From Strongylocentrotus droebachiensis (Eukaryota > Echinodermata > Echinoidea > Camarodonta > Strongylocentrotidae), in the NCBI GenBank assembly GCA_035222895.1, contig JAVYIG010000870.1, forward strand, positions 153,501-217,500: a stretch of DNA of 64,000 nucleotides, written 5' to 3'. Shown here in pieces: positions 12,301 through 23,423 of the stretch (position 1 is the first letter of the stretch; each line of letters starts with the position of its first letter). The translations under genes were made by a program, and so were the position numbers. The notes beneath the pieces are model-generated. The model searched no databases. It was not told the DNA's origin and saw only the letters and a program-made list of their open reading frames with translations.

Positions 12301-15300
12301 GACATGGTTCAACTTCATCCTGTTCCTGCAGACTGTTCCATTCTTGGGTCTCTATATCTTCATGTTTCTTGGTATGATTGGCTTTTTATTTCTGTTGATG
12401 ATATGAGGACAATAATAATGATAATATTAATAATGATAATGATACAGTGATGAAAATGATGATTATAATAATAATGACAATATTGATTATAATAATAACG
12501 ATAATAATGATAATAATAACGATAATAATTATGATATAACTACTGCTAATAATGATCTTAATTTACTTTCATTTTATTTGTTATGCTCGCAGCACCTTAT
12601 GCATTTCTGCGAAATGGATATCACACTCTACAAATAATTTGTAATTATTATCATTCATTTGTGAATTGTCGTCAGAGAAAATGTGGGATAAGTTTCTATC
12701 ATTTCATGGCTTCACAGTAATCTTACAAAGCTAATTATTATGCCCTGAATCTTGGTTTTTTAATTTAACAGAGGTGCTATCTACTCTTCTGAACTTCATC
12801 TTTGTTGTCGGCATTTTCGCCATTGCCTTCGCTGTGGTGTTCTGTATTTTGCTTTTAAATCAGGTATGGACTGTCTCAAAAATCTCTGATTATAATTTCT
12901 GTTTCATGGAACTATTAAGCAATTTAACCATGTCTTGAGATGTTCAATTAAAGGAATTTGATAAGATTGTACATTCTGAGAGAAGTGTCCTAAAAGTATG
13001 AGTAGTTGAATAGCCAGCGGTTATATTTTTGTAGTACCGTAGATAGAAGATAAACATTTCTAGAAATACATATTTGGTTGGATGCCCTCAAGAAGGCTTT
13101 AAGAGGTAAATATTGTCAATGACACTAGACTTGGTGGAAATACCATTAATGTGTGTTGAAGTCTGCACACAGCGAACCTGTACGCCTATCTTGAAGAGTC
13201 TTGGGTGAGGGAAAAGTAAGAAAATTACATATGGGAAAAGACAGAGCATTGCATAGAGCCTATTGGTCATAAGACTGAAGACTAATCCTGGTGATTGACT
13301 ACACCTGTTTATTGGGTAAATGCCGAGGTAAACGCCCGAACAGTGTCAAATTCCCCATGAGAGCCCACTTCTATGTGTCTTTATAATATAAGCATTATGT
13401 TTGAATGTTTGAATGTTTTTTGTTGGCATATTCATGTAATATATTGTACTCTCTTGCTTTCAAGCACTTTCAACATTTTCATAAGGGGGCTATTTCCTTA
13501 GTCTTTGATGGTACAATGATTCTGTATTTCTGATTTGTTTGTGTACATGCTGTTAATGGAATTACATTGACATTTTCAAAAAAGATCTAAAAACTTATCT
13601 ATTCCAAAAGCAACCCAAATAACTATAAAATAAGTGGAATAAGTATTACAATGCCTTCATTATGTCTTTTTTGAATTAGTGCTATTATCGATATAATGAT
13701 ATAATATGCTAATTTCCAAAGAATTAAATTTGTTAAGTTATATTAGTAATATTTGATCTTCTTGGTAATTTAAGTAATGTTAATTTGTTAAGTTATGTTA
13801 GTAATATTTTGTTTTCTTGGTAATTTGAGTAATGTTAATTCAATTACCGGTAGTAATATAGATTTTTCTTGAAGTAATTTTGATTTGTGTACAGTGCTTT
13901 GAAACTTTTATGTCACAAGCGCTATATAATTTTTTTGTATTATTATATTGGTTACCTTCCTAGGCCCCCTTTCACACTGTGACGAACTCCCTAGCAAAGA
14001 TCCTGGCCATGGCCAGCGGAGAGCCCAACTTCGACGCTGTCTTTCATTCCCTTGACTACCTTTACAAACCCGTGGCTTCTGTGGACTTTACACAAATGGT
14101 CTTCTATCCAGCCTCTACGCACATCATCTTTTTTCTCTTCATTTTCTTCATGCCAATACTCATCATGAATCTCCTGGTAAGGAGTCTAACTATCACACTG
14201 ATGGTGTATTTGATATTAGTGAATGTATACAATTAACCAATAGATTAGTCATACCCTTACCAAGTTTTAGTAATTTTTAAGTATTCGAAAAATCAACTTG
14301 TATCAATTTATTTTTCTGGAGAATCAAGCACTCAATAAAGCACTAATCAACCAGTCCATCTTTCATTCTTGAGTTACCCCAACCAGGGGCGGATCCAGGA
14401 ATTTCTTGCCGGGGGGGCACACGGTGGGAAAGAGATTGGCCGGGGGGGCACGCCCCTGTTTTTCAGTAAATTTTGGGCGAATTTAGGGCTGATTTTAACA
14501 CATTTTTTTTTGGCCGGGGGGGCACGTGCCCCCTTTTTACCCCCCTGGATCCGCCACTGCCAACAACACAAAAAATCATTTTTAATTTGGGGAAACTTTA
14601 ATTTGTCCATGATTTATGGTTCTTGATGATGTGATATATTAAAGCTTGGATCTAATTGTACTCAACAAATGCCCTAATTCGAACAGGCCACCTTTCATTC
14701 TTGAGTTACCCAAAAGTATCGTTGTGTATCGTGCATTTCACCATAAATAATGTTACATACATGTATAAGCCCTGCATGCATTGGCAATATTACGTGTCCT
14801 TTGGTTTTTCTCTCTTTTTATTTGTTATATTCTAGTTTTGAGTATCTATACAACTGTATGTTATATTCTATTTCTTCCTTTGCTAATATCATGATTGTTA
14901 ATAAAGTGATATTGAAAAAACACAAACTATTTTTATACCATATTTCACATTTTGATTTGTTTATATTTCAGACTGGTTTGGCTGTGTATGACATCGAAAT
15001 CATTCAGAAAAAGGCGATAATGTGTAAACGTACGCTTGAGGTAAGTTTAATCTTGTAGGAGACTTGGGATTTTTTCTCTCTGTGTATTCTCTGTATACCT
15101 TACTTCACTATAACCTCCAGAGTTCTGTCGAAGAGGTTCTCCAAGCATATATAGATATATATATATATAAATATTTTGTTTTCTTCTTCTATAAATACAT
15201 GTACATGAGATATTTTATTCTGTATTATATGTTGCAAAAGATGAATATTTTTTAGCACCAAGTAGCACTTAAAATTAGTCCATCGAATCTCCTTTGCTGA

Positions 15301-18300
15301 TAATAATGATGGGAAAATATACCCCTGACCAAAAGTGACAAAAATGTTAGTATTGGGCCAAAATGTGGCCAAATAACAAAAAATGTCAGTAGTAGGGTCA
15401 ATAGGATATTTTTGGAATCAGCGCAATTTTTTACCTTAGATGAGCTACACAAGCCTTCCCCACCAAAAAAATTGATTAAATCCTTTTATCTCCTAAGATT
15501 TAAATATACAGTCAAACCTGCTGAAGTGACCACCTGTCTACAAAGTCCACATTTTTTTGGTCCTTGATTTTTTTTTTCTCATTTAAACATGTCCTAAAGA
15601 AACCTATCTACAAAGACCACTTGTTGTGTTTCCCTCGTTGGTCGCAATAGACAGGTTTGACTGTTTATATATATATAACAAAGCCACAGCTGATGTATTT
15701 CCCATAATCCAGTGACAACAACCAAACACTGGTGTCACTAAATGGCGCTTTGGATTGGATATACCCACTGTATTACAGTTAATTCTGCATAAGTTTACTC
15801 TAGCTGTGCAGACCGTGAAACATACCGTAGTTTGACTTATTCAAAATTTGACTAAGCAAGTGTGCATTACACATGGTTTGCATAATTTGGTCAACATTTT
15901 TTATTTGACCTGTGGGACTCAAATCATGCAGATAATAAGAATAATAATAAAGATAGAGTTTTTGAGCGCATAATAAACAGAAGTTTCTCTATGCGCTTTA
16001 CAAAGTAAAAAATAAGCAAGTACAAGTACATTTAAATAGTTACAAGAACGAAATATAAAAACCTTAAACTAAAGACATGTAGCTATTATATCATTCATTA
16101 CGAGCAAAGTTAATACAGATAGCAAATACTTATGGCAAATCAATTAGAGTAACATATTCAATTATAGTACATAAGTTAATTAAAATGTCAAAAATTACAA
16201 ACGAAACAGGTAAGGTTTTGAGAAGAGTTTTTAAGGTCTGCTGTGTGGGAGCTTGACGGACGTGCAGAGGGAGATACTGTATTATTTATTTCCTCTTTTA
16301 ATTTGATACTCCTAGGCTAAGGGGATCTTGGATGTCCAGGACAACTCGGTCCTCTTGATCTGGAAGCGCAGTGTTCTGAAAGACCAGGTGAAAAGTATCA
16401 GGACGGAAATCTCGCCCATGCACAAGCTCTACTACAAGGCCATAGGGTACAAGGAGATCCACGATCAGCTGGTGGCATTTCTCGAAGAACTGGAGAAGAC
16501 GGTAAAACGTAGTACCCTTTATATCTCAGCCTTTTAAAATATTTTTTCCAGTTGATAACCCATATCAGTTTAGTGTCACCCTGTAGTGAATTCTTAACAT
16601 TTTATTGCTGTTTGGTCTACAACCAGTTCGTCTACTACCCAATTGGCCTATTCCCATATGGTCTACACCCAGCCCGTCTACTATCCACATGGTCTAATAA
16701 TCATTTTGTCTACTTTTCATTTTTGCAAATTTAAGAAGGAAAAGCTGATTCTTTTGGACCTTATAAAGAAACGTCTGGATTGTTATTAGTTAATCTAGAC
16801 ACCCCTTTCAATCCTTAACCCTTACTGTACTGGGCTATTTTTAGCACCTCGTGACAAGAAGTCAGGCCCCCCCCCCCCCCCCCTATGATCTCGGCCGTCG
16901 AAAGTCCGATGAACGCGAAAATTTGCATGTTTGTAGATATTTACGTAAGGGACAAGATGGTATAACTAGTTTTTCCTAATATGCAAATTTGTGTAATATG
17001 CAAATTATGCAAAATGCTAATTTTATGCATTTTACAGAAAACTCTACATATTTGTCTGTAGACTTGTGAAGAAGGTTGAAAATGTGTTGAATAAATGTTT
17101 CCTTCATCTAAAATTCATTAGGTTACATTATTTGTATGATATTTGAAAATGCATAGGTAAATTTGCATAAATTTGCATAAATTAAAGCATATTTTTGATG
17201 ACATCGCATACTAATTGTTATGTAACACCTTACAGGTATATCCGATTTTGACGAAAATGGTATCAAAATGTGCGTAAGACTTGAGGGAAAAAGGTCTTGA
17301 AACGACAATTCAAAATTCCAAGTGGTTGCGGCGCAATCTCGAAAAATGTCGAGGGGGGGGGGCCTCCCAGGCCCCCCCCCAGGCCCCCCCCCCCCCCCCA
17401 GTACAGTAAGGGTTAAGCCCGATCTTCTTACGTACATACGTTACAAAAGCACATAAAAAAGGACACTTTTATATATGCCATAAAATATTTTATTGGGTGT
17501 TGCCTGCCTGACGACTAGAATCTGCTTTTGCCTCTCTATATCCAGGTGATGTAAATGGGTTGTTAATGGGAAGAAATTCTTGGAATGTAGAATGATTTGT
17601 CATGGTTGCCCTGCTGCAGTTGGTGTAATAATAACTCAGCTCTTACAAACACTAGTGTTAAGCATTGTCTCAGTATTACTGTTTTTACTATAACAATATA
17701 CATTATTATCATCATCCAATGTTGGGTCTGGAAGAAACTGGTGGAAGCGGTAAAAGATAAGTGGATTGGGATGGATGGGTCGAGTTGAGAAGGGAAGATG
17801 ATAAGCTTGTGAAAGGAGTGAGGGATCTGGAAGTGGATGGCATAAGAGGGAAAGGGAGACCTCATATTTCATGGAAACCTATGGTGAAGAAAGAAAGCAG
17901 TTAGATTGGTCTAAATGAGGAGGATGCTTGAGACAAGAAGAAGTTGCGCGAAAGTCCATAACCCCTTGTAAGAGAGAAAATACTGACTTCAATAAACGAT
18001 GATGATGTTTTTACCCATTATTAAAAGGAAATAGTAAAGCAAGCAGTGAGCAATATATGAGTGGAAAGCATCACAAATTGTATTACAATCATCTATTTTC
18101 TGGTCATTTCCAACCATTTGTCATCCCAATGGTGTGTTGTTTTAGGGGAGTGTGCAATTCACCAAAACAACCGAGATGAAGATCGAAGACATGGCCCAGC
18201 ATATCTGTGACATGAGGAACAAGCTCAACATGCTGTCTGAGAATGCGATCGATTCCAAGATTGAGCAGCTTGAGTCTATGAACATCATGCAGGAGATCAA

Positions 18301-18331
18301 ACAGCAAATGCAGGCTCTCCAGGACAGTTAG
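6209..18331 (+). CDS. TRPA1: TRPA-family cation channel gene, 3' part
   Basis: TRPA channels are tetrameric calcium-permeable channels of the plasma membrane that sense chemicals or temperature. Coding exons: 6209-6309 or its duplicate 6522-6622, 7951-8052, 8956-9276, 9625-9780, 12263-12371, 12772-12863, 13964-14176, 14972-15040, 16316-16501 and 18146-18331; about 510 codons to a TAG stop, with phases joining throughout. Visible parts are S1 (exon 8956), S2, S3 (exon 9625), S4 (exon 12263, start DWQWQLGAF), S5 (exon 12772), the pore helix and S6 (exon 13964), the TRP-helix-like stretch LLTGLAVYDIEIIQKKA across the next junction, and a C-terminal coiled coil. The WQW start of S4 and the NLL-GLAV-DIE run after S6 are typical of TRPA. 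The ankyrin repeats and 5' exons lie left of the window. A gypsy element occupies the intron before the first visible exon. Which TRPA subtype this is (TRPA1, basal, painless- or pyrexia-like) cannot be decided here. Confidence 0.88.
6522..6622 (+). CDS. TRPA1: TRPA exon, copy 2 (duplicate)
   Basis: Second copy of the same exon 313 bp downstream, with the same acceptor tract and donor. The only exonic difference seen is TCA to TCG, a silent serine change. Joining both copies would put this one in the GTA-CTG-TAA frame and stop at once, so a message can use only one. It may be a real duplicate or an assembly duplication. Confidence 0.7.
6640..6746. mobile_element. Partial inverted-repeat element (TTTCATAAAACTTG family)
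   Basis: Matches the interior and right end of the elements at 9959-10110 and 55887-56034: the shared stretch AATTTCTATGACAAATTTGC, then TTGTTATTGATAACAAG and a TTTCATAAAG end. The first TRPA exon duplicate carries part of the same element (about 6329-6393), so the duplication boundary falls inside it. Confidence 0.6.
7558..7757 (+). mobile_element. tRNA-derived SINE
   Basis: Has RNA polymerase III boxes in tRNA order and spacing: box A TAGCTCAGTCGG and box B GGTTCTAAACC, followed by a non-tRNA body (GTCCCTCGGAGAGGACCT hairpin) and a tail with AAAATAAATA. Similar phrases flank it at 7524 and 7861 (a 30-bp sequence beginning GGTCCTGAATTAACTTT), so it probably inserted into another repeat. It lies in a TRPA intron. 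Confidence 0.7.
7951..8052 (+). CDS. TRPA1: TRPA exon, pre-S1 linker
   Basis: 34-codon, phase-0 exon between TTTACAG and gtatga. It encodes an acidic and polar segment ending VYRSENHPLRLM, the stretch just before the pre-S1 helix. Confidence 0.85.
8555..8665. repeat. Dispersed repeat, inverted copy at 59800-59885
   Basis: Shares a run of sequence (CTGGATTTAGCTCAT, ATAAACCTTTAGGTCAGTC) in opposite orientation with 59800-59885 in a TBC1D intron, so it belongs to a dispersed family. Confidence 0.55.
8956..9276 (+). CDS. TRPA1: TRPA exon, pre-S1 through S2
   Basis: 107 codons in phase 0. The NHPVVRLMIRYK pre-S1 motif leads into S1 (from about YWISLFLHI), an extracellular loop with an N-glycosylation sequon (NYT), and S2 (FGRVGAWIILALTVIYFIEF). 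Confidence 0.92.
9425..9595. repeat. Dispersed repeat (AATCGGTGCCTGTTGGTC family)
   Basis: Related copies occur at 43410-43615 and 44500-44690 within AATF introns. All share AATCGGTG, CCATGATCC, a TGAGATAA-CCACCTGTCAGT block and a following GGTCTAATCC. This copy ends against a half copy of the CAGTCAAACCTG element (AGACAGGTTTGACTGT). Confidence 0.6.
9625..9780 (+). CDS. TRPA1: TRPA exon, S3
   Basis: 52 codons in phase 0, with acceptor AATAG and donor gtacgt. It encodes the S2-S3 cytosolic linker and the hydrophobic S3 helix (EVALVVFITLFIVPGL). Confidence 0.9.
9959..10110. mobile_element. Inverted-repeat miniature element (TTTCATAAAACTTG family)
   Basis: The ends are inverted repeats: CCCTGTTTCATAAAACTTGT on the left and a TCATGAAACA...CCC complement on the right, with a TTATTGATAACAAG inner palindrome. 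Sequence is shared with 6640-6746 and 55887-56034. Confidence 0.7.
10521..10665. mobile_element. Inverted-repeat element (GGTCACAAA family)
   Basis: Contains CGGTCACAAA, the palindrome TTCGTACGAA and a diverged TTTGTAATGGCATTTG end. It is an inverted match to 50457-50585 in the intergenic region. Confidence 0.55.
10666..12115. repeat. Minisatellite array in TRPA intron
   Basis: About 1.45 kb of CA-rich tandem repeats with a unit of roughly 75-90 bp (CTCATAGAATCAAAGAAACA ... CTGCTGCCAAAGACGCA). A longer period is superimposed: the segment near 10913-11160 recurs about 303 bp later. The long open frames across it are repeat artefacts. Confidence 0.85.
12263..12371 (+). CDS. TRPA1: TRPA exon, S4
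   Basis: 109-bp exon starting DWQWQLGAFAVFL. This is S4 plus the S4-S5 linker start (PFLGLYIFMFL) and a hallmark segment of TRPA channels. It ends in phase 1 at gtatga. Confidence 0.92.
12403..12555. repeat. ATA/GAT-type microsatellite
   Basis: Imperfect trinucleotide repeats of AATAATGATA type, just after the TRPA S4 exon donor. Confidence 0.8.
12772..12863 (+). CDS. TRPA1: TRPA exon, S5
   Basis: 92-bp exon that completes the split Glu codon and encodes S5 (LNFIFVVGIFAIAFAVVF). The acceptor is AACAG and the donor gtatgg. Confidence 0.9.
12864..13963 (+). other. TRPA intron, no recognisable feature
   Basis: 1.1 kb of AT-rich intron. A short direct repeat (TTTGTTAAGTTA ... TTGGTAATTTGAGTAATG) occurs twice near 13728-13835. 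I see no gene or intact element. Confidence 0.6.
13964..14176 (+). CDS. TRPA1: TRPA exon, pore and S6
   Basis: 71 codons in phase 0. The pore helix (NSLAKILAMASGEPNFDAVF) carries a Gly-Glu where TRPA1 channels usually have a Gly-Asp or Gly-Glu selectivity-filter pair. S6 follows (HIIFFLFIFFMPILIMNLL). Confidence 0.92.
14384..14559. mobile_element. Miniature inverted-repeat element (GGCGGATCCAGG family)
   Basis: Terminal inverted repeats CAGGGGCGGATCCAGG and CCTGGATCCGCCACTG differ at one position, and CCAAC flanks both sides as a likely target duplication. GC-rich GGGGGGGCAC blocks recur inside. A fragment of the same family occurs near 41243. Confidence 0.75.
14972..15040 (+). CDS. TRPA1: TRPA exon, TRP-like helix
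   Basis: 23-codon exon TGLAVYDIEIIQKKA... directly after S6, the post-S6 segment conserved in TRPA channels. Confidence 0.9.
15509..15663. mobile_element. CAGTCAAACCTG miniature element
   Basis: The ends CAGTCAAACCTG and CAGGTTTGACTG are a perfect 12-bp inverted repeat, with inner GACCACCTGTCTACAAAG repeats. Related copies are at 34033-34207, 46568-46739 and, partially, 52297. The 46568 copy is flanked by TA on both sides, as for Tc1/mariner-type elements. Confidence 0.75.
16316..16501 (+). CDS. TRPA1: TRPA exon, cytosolic C-terminus
   Basis: 62 codons in phase 0 with a mixed-charge helical sequence (ILDVQDNSVLLIWKRSVLK...). The acceptor is CCTAG and the donor gtaaaa. Confidence 0.85.
16815..17416. 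mobile_element. piggyBac-like miniature element, copy 1
   Basis: Flanked by TTAA on both sides, with terminal repeats CCCTTACTGTACTGGG and CAGTACAGTAAGGG. TTAA targets with CCC...GGG ends are the piggyBac signature. The interior holds C- and G-runs and TATGATCTCGGCCGT, also found in the copy at 35540-36315. Confidence 0.8.
17745..17990 (+). pseudogene. Relic of a LINE reverse transcriptase C-terminus
   Basis: One frame reads VRDLEVDGIRGKGRPHISW, then in-frame stops, then IGLNEEDA and DKKKLRES. That resembles the GRRGRGRP--W ... G-----DA-DR--WR tail of RTE-like reverse transcriptases. It is broken by at least two stops and ends near AATAAACGATGATGATG, like a LINE tail. Confidence 0.5.
18146..18331 (+). 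CDS. TRPA1: TRPA terminal exon, coiled coil
   Basis: 61 codons plus TAG. Heptad-like spacing of hydrophobics (MAQHICDMRNKLNMLSE and onward) fits the C-terminal coiled coil that joins TRPA subunits. The 3' UTR beyond the stop is not delimited. Confidence 0.87.
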   Translation, partial: GSVQFTKTTEMKIEDMAQHICDMRNKLNMLSENAIDSKIEQLESMNIMQEIKQQMQALQDS

Positions 18332-19890
18332 GTTTGGTTAGATTGGAAATGAAAATGGGTTACTAGACGTTAATCCATATTTGACACACTTCACCCAGGT
18401 GCTCAAACAGCAAATTCAGGCCTCCAATACAGGCTTGATACGATTTATATGTTCAAGTTCAAGTTTAGTTTATTTCCACAATCTGATAAAATTACAAAAC
18501 AATCAAAAGACAAACAAGAATACACCATAAATATAACATAACAGATAATGGTGGGATCGACGATAGGCCTACAGGCCTATGGTCAATCCCTTGAGTATAC
18601 ATGAAAGTCAAATTTAACAAAAACATGAATTAAGTAACTTACAATACAACAACAGCAACTACAATAGCAAAACAAAACGGATGGGTAAAAGAAATGGGGA
18701 AGGAAGGGAGAAGGCAACTTAACATAAATTTAAAAGATGATTTTTATATGTTGGTTTAAAAACTGGAAGACTTTTGGTACATTTTAAGGTATTCAAGAGA
18801 TTATTTCACATAATCGGCCCAGAGTATTTAATAGTACATCTAGAGACATTATATTTATAATTAGGAACATACAAGTTATTGTTCTATGAAAAGGGGTTAC
18901 TAGACGTCAATCTACATTTGCCACACTTCACCCAGGTGATTAGACAAATACATGAGTTCTGGATAGAACGCATAGGCATATGGGGAGCTGCATGTTTGCC
19001 TGAATATTAATCATACTGTTCATAAATTTTGTGAGCAAAAAGATTGTGAAACGTTTTTCATTGTGAGAGGGTTATTCCGTCACTAAAATAAACTAGATAA
19101 CTTTGCTTGAAGCCAGAAGGGCCTTTTCTAGTATTTTTTGGTCCAAAGTTAACTCCTCTCTGGCTCCAACGTGACGACATCAGTTATTAGTTTTTTGGCA
19201 TCTTGTTGAATGTGCATGGCCATATCCAGACACCACACTGCACAAAAAACTGTAGGGGGCTGCAGCCCAAACCCGCTGACTCCTTAATTCTGTTTTGAAA
19301 GAGAGGATTTAAAAATAGTTTTGAATTGTTAGTCCAAAAGTAGGTAGATTTTAAGCTGAATAGAAAATTAAACTTCTGAAATCATGTGTGAAATTCACAT
19401 CATCAAAAGCTCACCTTACTTTTGAATACTTTTGACCACATGCTATGCATGAGGATCCATGCGACTTAGCCAGAGTACTTATTTTATCTTGCCAATTTAT
19501 TAATTAGCTGTTCGATATACTCCAACAAATTGCTCTGTAGTTATTATGTAGATTTAATTTGTTTACATTTAATGTAAAATTCTGTACAATGTTGTGACAT
19601 TTATTTTGTGATATGAGCAGAAACGTTATCTGTCAAAGACAGACGTTCTTCCAGTGGTCCATTGTATATTGTGTATGAATGGTCTTTTTTATTGGCAAAA
19701 ACTGATATTAACAAATTATTTTACTACGCAGCTGGCATTCCTACATAAACTAATATACCTTTGAAATGAAATGCAGGGATTGGAATGATATTTCAATTGT
19801 TAAAGGGCTGCAAATTTTTGAATGAAAAATGTTATTTTGTTTTGTTTTATGTTATCTACAGAATATCCTGCTGTTATGCAATGCATGATG
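18332..19890. other. TRPA 3' flank with dispersed-repeat fragments
   Basis: No gene seen. TTACTAGACGT-AATC ... CACACTTCACCCAGGTG occurs twice (18360-18405 and 18898-18942), suggesting SINE fragments. Part of this is probably TRPA 3' UTR, but no single polyadenylation site stands out. Confidence 0.5.
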
Positions 19891-19892
19891 TT

Positions 19893-20385
19893 GCTATAAC
19901 ATATTGTTATATTATGTTTTTTGTGTTATTGTGAACGGTATCTTACTAGGAGGGGTAATTTTATTTGTGTGCAATTTTGTTATTTATGTGTGTGTGTGTG
20001 TTTTTTGTACACAGAGTTTCCTGGTTATGATTTTGCTAAACCATATTTTTATATCATGTTTGTTGTGTTATTGTGAACGGTATCTTAAGAGGGGTAATTT
20101 GTGTGCAATTTTTTGTATTTGTGTGTGTGTGTTTGTGTGCACTGTATCCCAGAAAATTATATTCAGCGTTGAATCTGTTTATTGTGTGAGTGTGTTTGTT
20201 GAACACAGAGTTTCCTGGTTAATGATGTTGCTAAAACATATTTTTATATCATGTTTGTTGTGTTATTGTGAACGTTTTTTTAGTAGGGGTAATTTGTGTG
20301 CAATTTTTTGTATTTGTGTGTGTGTGTGTTTGTTGTGCACTGTGTGCCAGAAAATTATATTCAGCGTTGAATATATTTATTGTGT
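19893..20385. repeat. Tandem repeat (about 150-190 bp units)
   Basis: Three diverged units each contain TTGTGTTATTGTGAACG, a GTGTGTGT tract and, in part, GAGTTTCCTGGTTA. The open frame through it is low-complexity and not credible as a gene. Confidence 0.7.
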
Positions 20386-20919
20386 GAGTGAATGTTAACC
20401 TGCTTTATGTACTTCAATTGAGACCTTCATTGGTTCTCTTCCACAAAAGAAATGATAACAGTCCTTTAAGGACTAATCTACATGGTGACACCATAAAGTT
20501 TATGTGTATAGCATACATAGTTAACACTTTGGTTACTTTCTTCGCCTCTCTGTACGATCGCTCGTTTACCACACATGCAATTTTGCACAAATAGGCACCA
20601 ATAGGCACCAATACAATGGTTTTGCAAAATTAGAGGGCGAAATTTCTTATAAGCAAAATTTGCAAGCAAATCAGTGTGTAAATATTACCAATTTTGTTTT
20701 TGAGTTGTGAATACAAGTCATTCTGTAAAATTATTATCTTTCGATCCAAACGCTGGGATGACAGATTATTCATGTACTGAACCCCAAAATCACAGAAAAT
20801 GTTAATTCCATTTCTAAAGCAATACTGTTGTGCTGTCCATGAATAAGAATCATTTTAAGTAATAAAATGTACAACCAAGATAAATATCTTATTATATATA
20901 TATATTTATTGATTTATTA

Positions 20920-21480
20920 TCATGTATTAAGTGTTAGTGTTCACATCATTAGTTGTCACAAATTAATAAAACCTAGATCTTCCAGAAGGAGTACACTATG
21001 CATCATATTTATACAGGGTTTTATGAATACTTTTATATTCATCAAGGCAATAAAAAAAAGTATCATGTTTCAAGTGTTAGTTGTCAACTCATTCATCATA
21101 TGCCAAATATGTTGTCAAATCACTTGTCTAAAGTCAATAATTAAGTATATTAATCTAGTACTGAATATTTCTACAGAATTAATCACCCTCATATCTTGTA
21201 AGTTTCTAGCCAGGTAAATACTAATTATAAATGTTGAAGTAGAAGACCTGTGTGGTACATGCATTGTGTTTGTGAATACATTTAATTGATCAAGATGAAT
21301 CTTCAATTTTATCATGTATCAAGTTTTAGTTGTCAACCCATTCATATGCCATATGCATTGCCATATTATTTGTCTCAATTAGTCAATACCTAAGTAGAAT
21401 ATAATCTAGTACTTTTTATTTGTACAGGGTTAGTCCTTGCCATAACTTGTAATCTCATAGCTAGCCAAACATTAAGAATG
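20920..21480. repeat. Diverged tandem repeat
   Basis: TATCATGT-TCAAGT-TTAGTTGTCAAC blocks start near 20925, 21062 and 21312, and the last two continue in parallel through TAATCTAGTACT. They are old duplications of about 150-250 bp. Confidence 0.55.
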
Positions 21481-22259
21481 AATGTCAACCATTTTATTTT
21501 CCTTTTATCTGTTTTTTTAATGGTTTTCTCTAGGTATGAATATTAACAGGGTATTGCTTAATACTATGTACATGTGATATTTATTCTGATAGATAAAAAG
21601 CATGAACCAGTTTGAGTGCTTTATCTAAATTTATAATTGTTTGTATAATATCACTGTTTAACAATTATACAATCGTATACTGTGCTCACACAGTTTTGTG
21701 CAAAAGAAGGTTATGCTCAATTTTGGCACTAAGGGCCGTTGCATGACAACTGTTTCAACTTGATTGCATGTAAATATAGAAGAATACATGCAAGTGTGCG
21801 AGTTATCTTGCATATTGTTTGTATATTTTTGTATTTTGTATTTTATATTTTTGTATTTTGTATCGATTTTCTTTTACTAAACTGTGTTCTCTTCAGGAAA
21901 GTATGGGGTGTGTGCATTTTTTATTTTTTCAGAAAGATGAATAAACATTTGATGTGATTTATAGACTAACTGTTTTTGAAAACTTGTTTTCTTCTTGAAG
22001 TTTGCCTGCATAATCAGGTGCCAGTGTATAGGTGTCCGCGTGCATGTGCAAATATATGTGTGAGTATGTTGGGGTGGGGGTAGGGGTGGTGTTATAAGTC
22101 AAAAGTATTTTCCTTTTTGTATTTCAAAAGGCATGCAATATATTTATGCCCCTTCCCTAATTCTCCTCAGAAAACGAGAGGAACGGAATGGGGGAAGGAA
22201 TTACAAAGGAACATATCTGAAAATATTTTTAAGAATCTGTTACAAATATTATATTAACC

Positions 22260-22562
22260 CAACGATCTCTCTTACTCTCTCCCTCTCTCGTTCTATCACT
22301 AGCTTTCTCTCTCTATCACTCTCTTTCTCTCTATATCACTCTCTCCCTCTTTCTCTCTTTTTAATCTTTATCACCCTCTTTCTGTCCATATAACTCCCAT
22401 TTTCTCTCTTACTCCCTTTCCCTTTCTCTTTCTCTTTATATATCGCTCTCTTTATCTTTCTGTCTCTCTCTCTATCACTCTCTTTCTCGCCATCTCCATA
22501 TAACCCCCACTCTCTCTCTCTCTCTTTCTCCCCTTCTCTTTCTGTCTCTCTCTATATATATA

Positions 22563-22598
<36 letters not shown>

Positions 22599-22665
22599 TT
22601 TCTCTTTTTTTTTTCTGTCTGTCTGTTTGTCTCTCCCTTTCTCTTGTTCATACTTCTCTCTCACT
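22260..22665. repeat. CT-rich low-complexity tract
   Basis: About 400 bp of CTCTCT/TCTTTC with short CACACA and TATATA runs. A complementary pure GA tract lies at 22818-22860. Intergenic. Confidence 0.85.
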
Positions 22666-22820
22666 CAAACTTACAAAGTCCGGGAGAGCCTGATCGAGGA
22701 CAATGTGAAGTTCATCACTTAATTTATTTTCCGTCTTCCTTTCTTCCAACTCTAAGCTTAAGCTGGAAAAGCAATACAGAACACTACGAAATAAATGCAT
22801 GTACATGAAAAGGAAATCAA

Positions 22821-22863
<43 letters not shown>

Positions 22864-23423
22864 GAAAGACTAGACAGAAAGGTAGAGAACAAGAAACAAT
22901 GGAGGCTGAAGTGGTCGATCTAGAAGAAAAGAAATTGTATAATAAGTGAGTGCATTCATACTTATGAATGCACTTACATATTATACAACTTATGTTTGTA
23001 TGTAGAGTGATTATTTAGTTTCATGTAGGATTATTCACTGCACGCGTTCAAGCTTACTTTATGTGGGAAATACTTCTTCACTTATTTCATGTTAATATTG
23101 CAAACAGCGCAACTTATTTTACTCAGTGATGATCTGTTTTATGATATGATTTGTTTTTTTGTTGTAATTAGTTTGAAATTTTGTAAAAAGACCTTAGAGA
23201 AAAAATCAATCAATCAAATCAAATCAAATCAAGCCCCTCCCCCTCCCCCTCCCAACCCGATCAATGTGTTTCCTTTCCTTCTCCTTGCGTATGTTATACT
23301 TTCAGCTATGTTTTTCTATCTTCCTCAAACAAAATATCATATAGCAATAATTCTTTGTCATGGTCTTTTTCTTATTCATAATTTTTTAATTTCAATTAAA
23401 ATGAATTGTCGTCTCAAACGTCT

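Noticed and set aside
14369..14626. 85-residue frames on both strands with GG and PP runs
   Set aside because: Lie within the GGCGGATCCAGG miniature element.
19904..20398. 164-residue Cys/Val/Phe-rich frame
   Set aside because: Falls in a GT-rich tandem repeat with no family resemblance.
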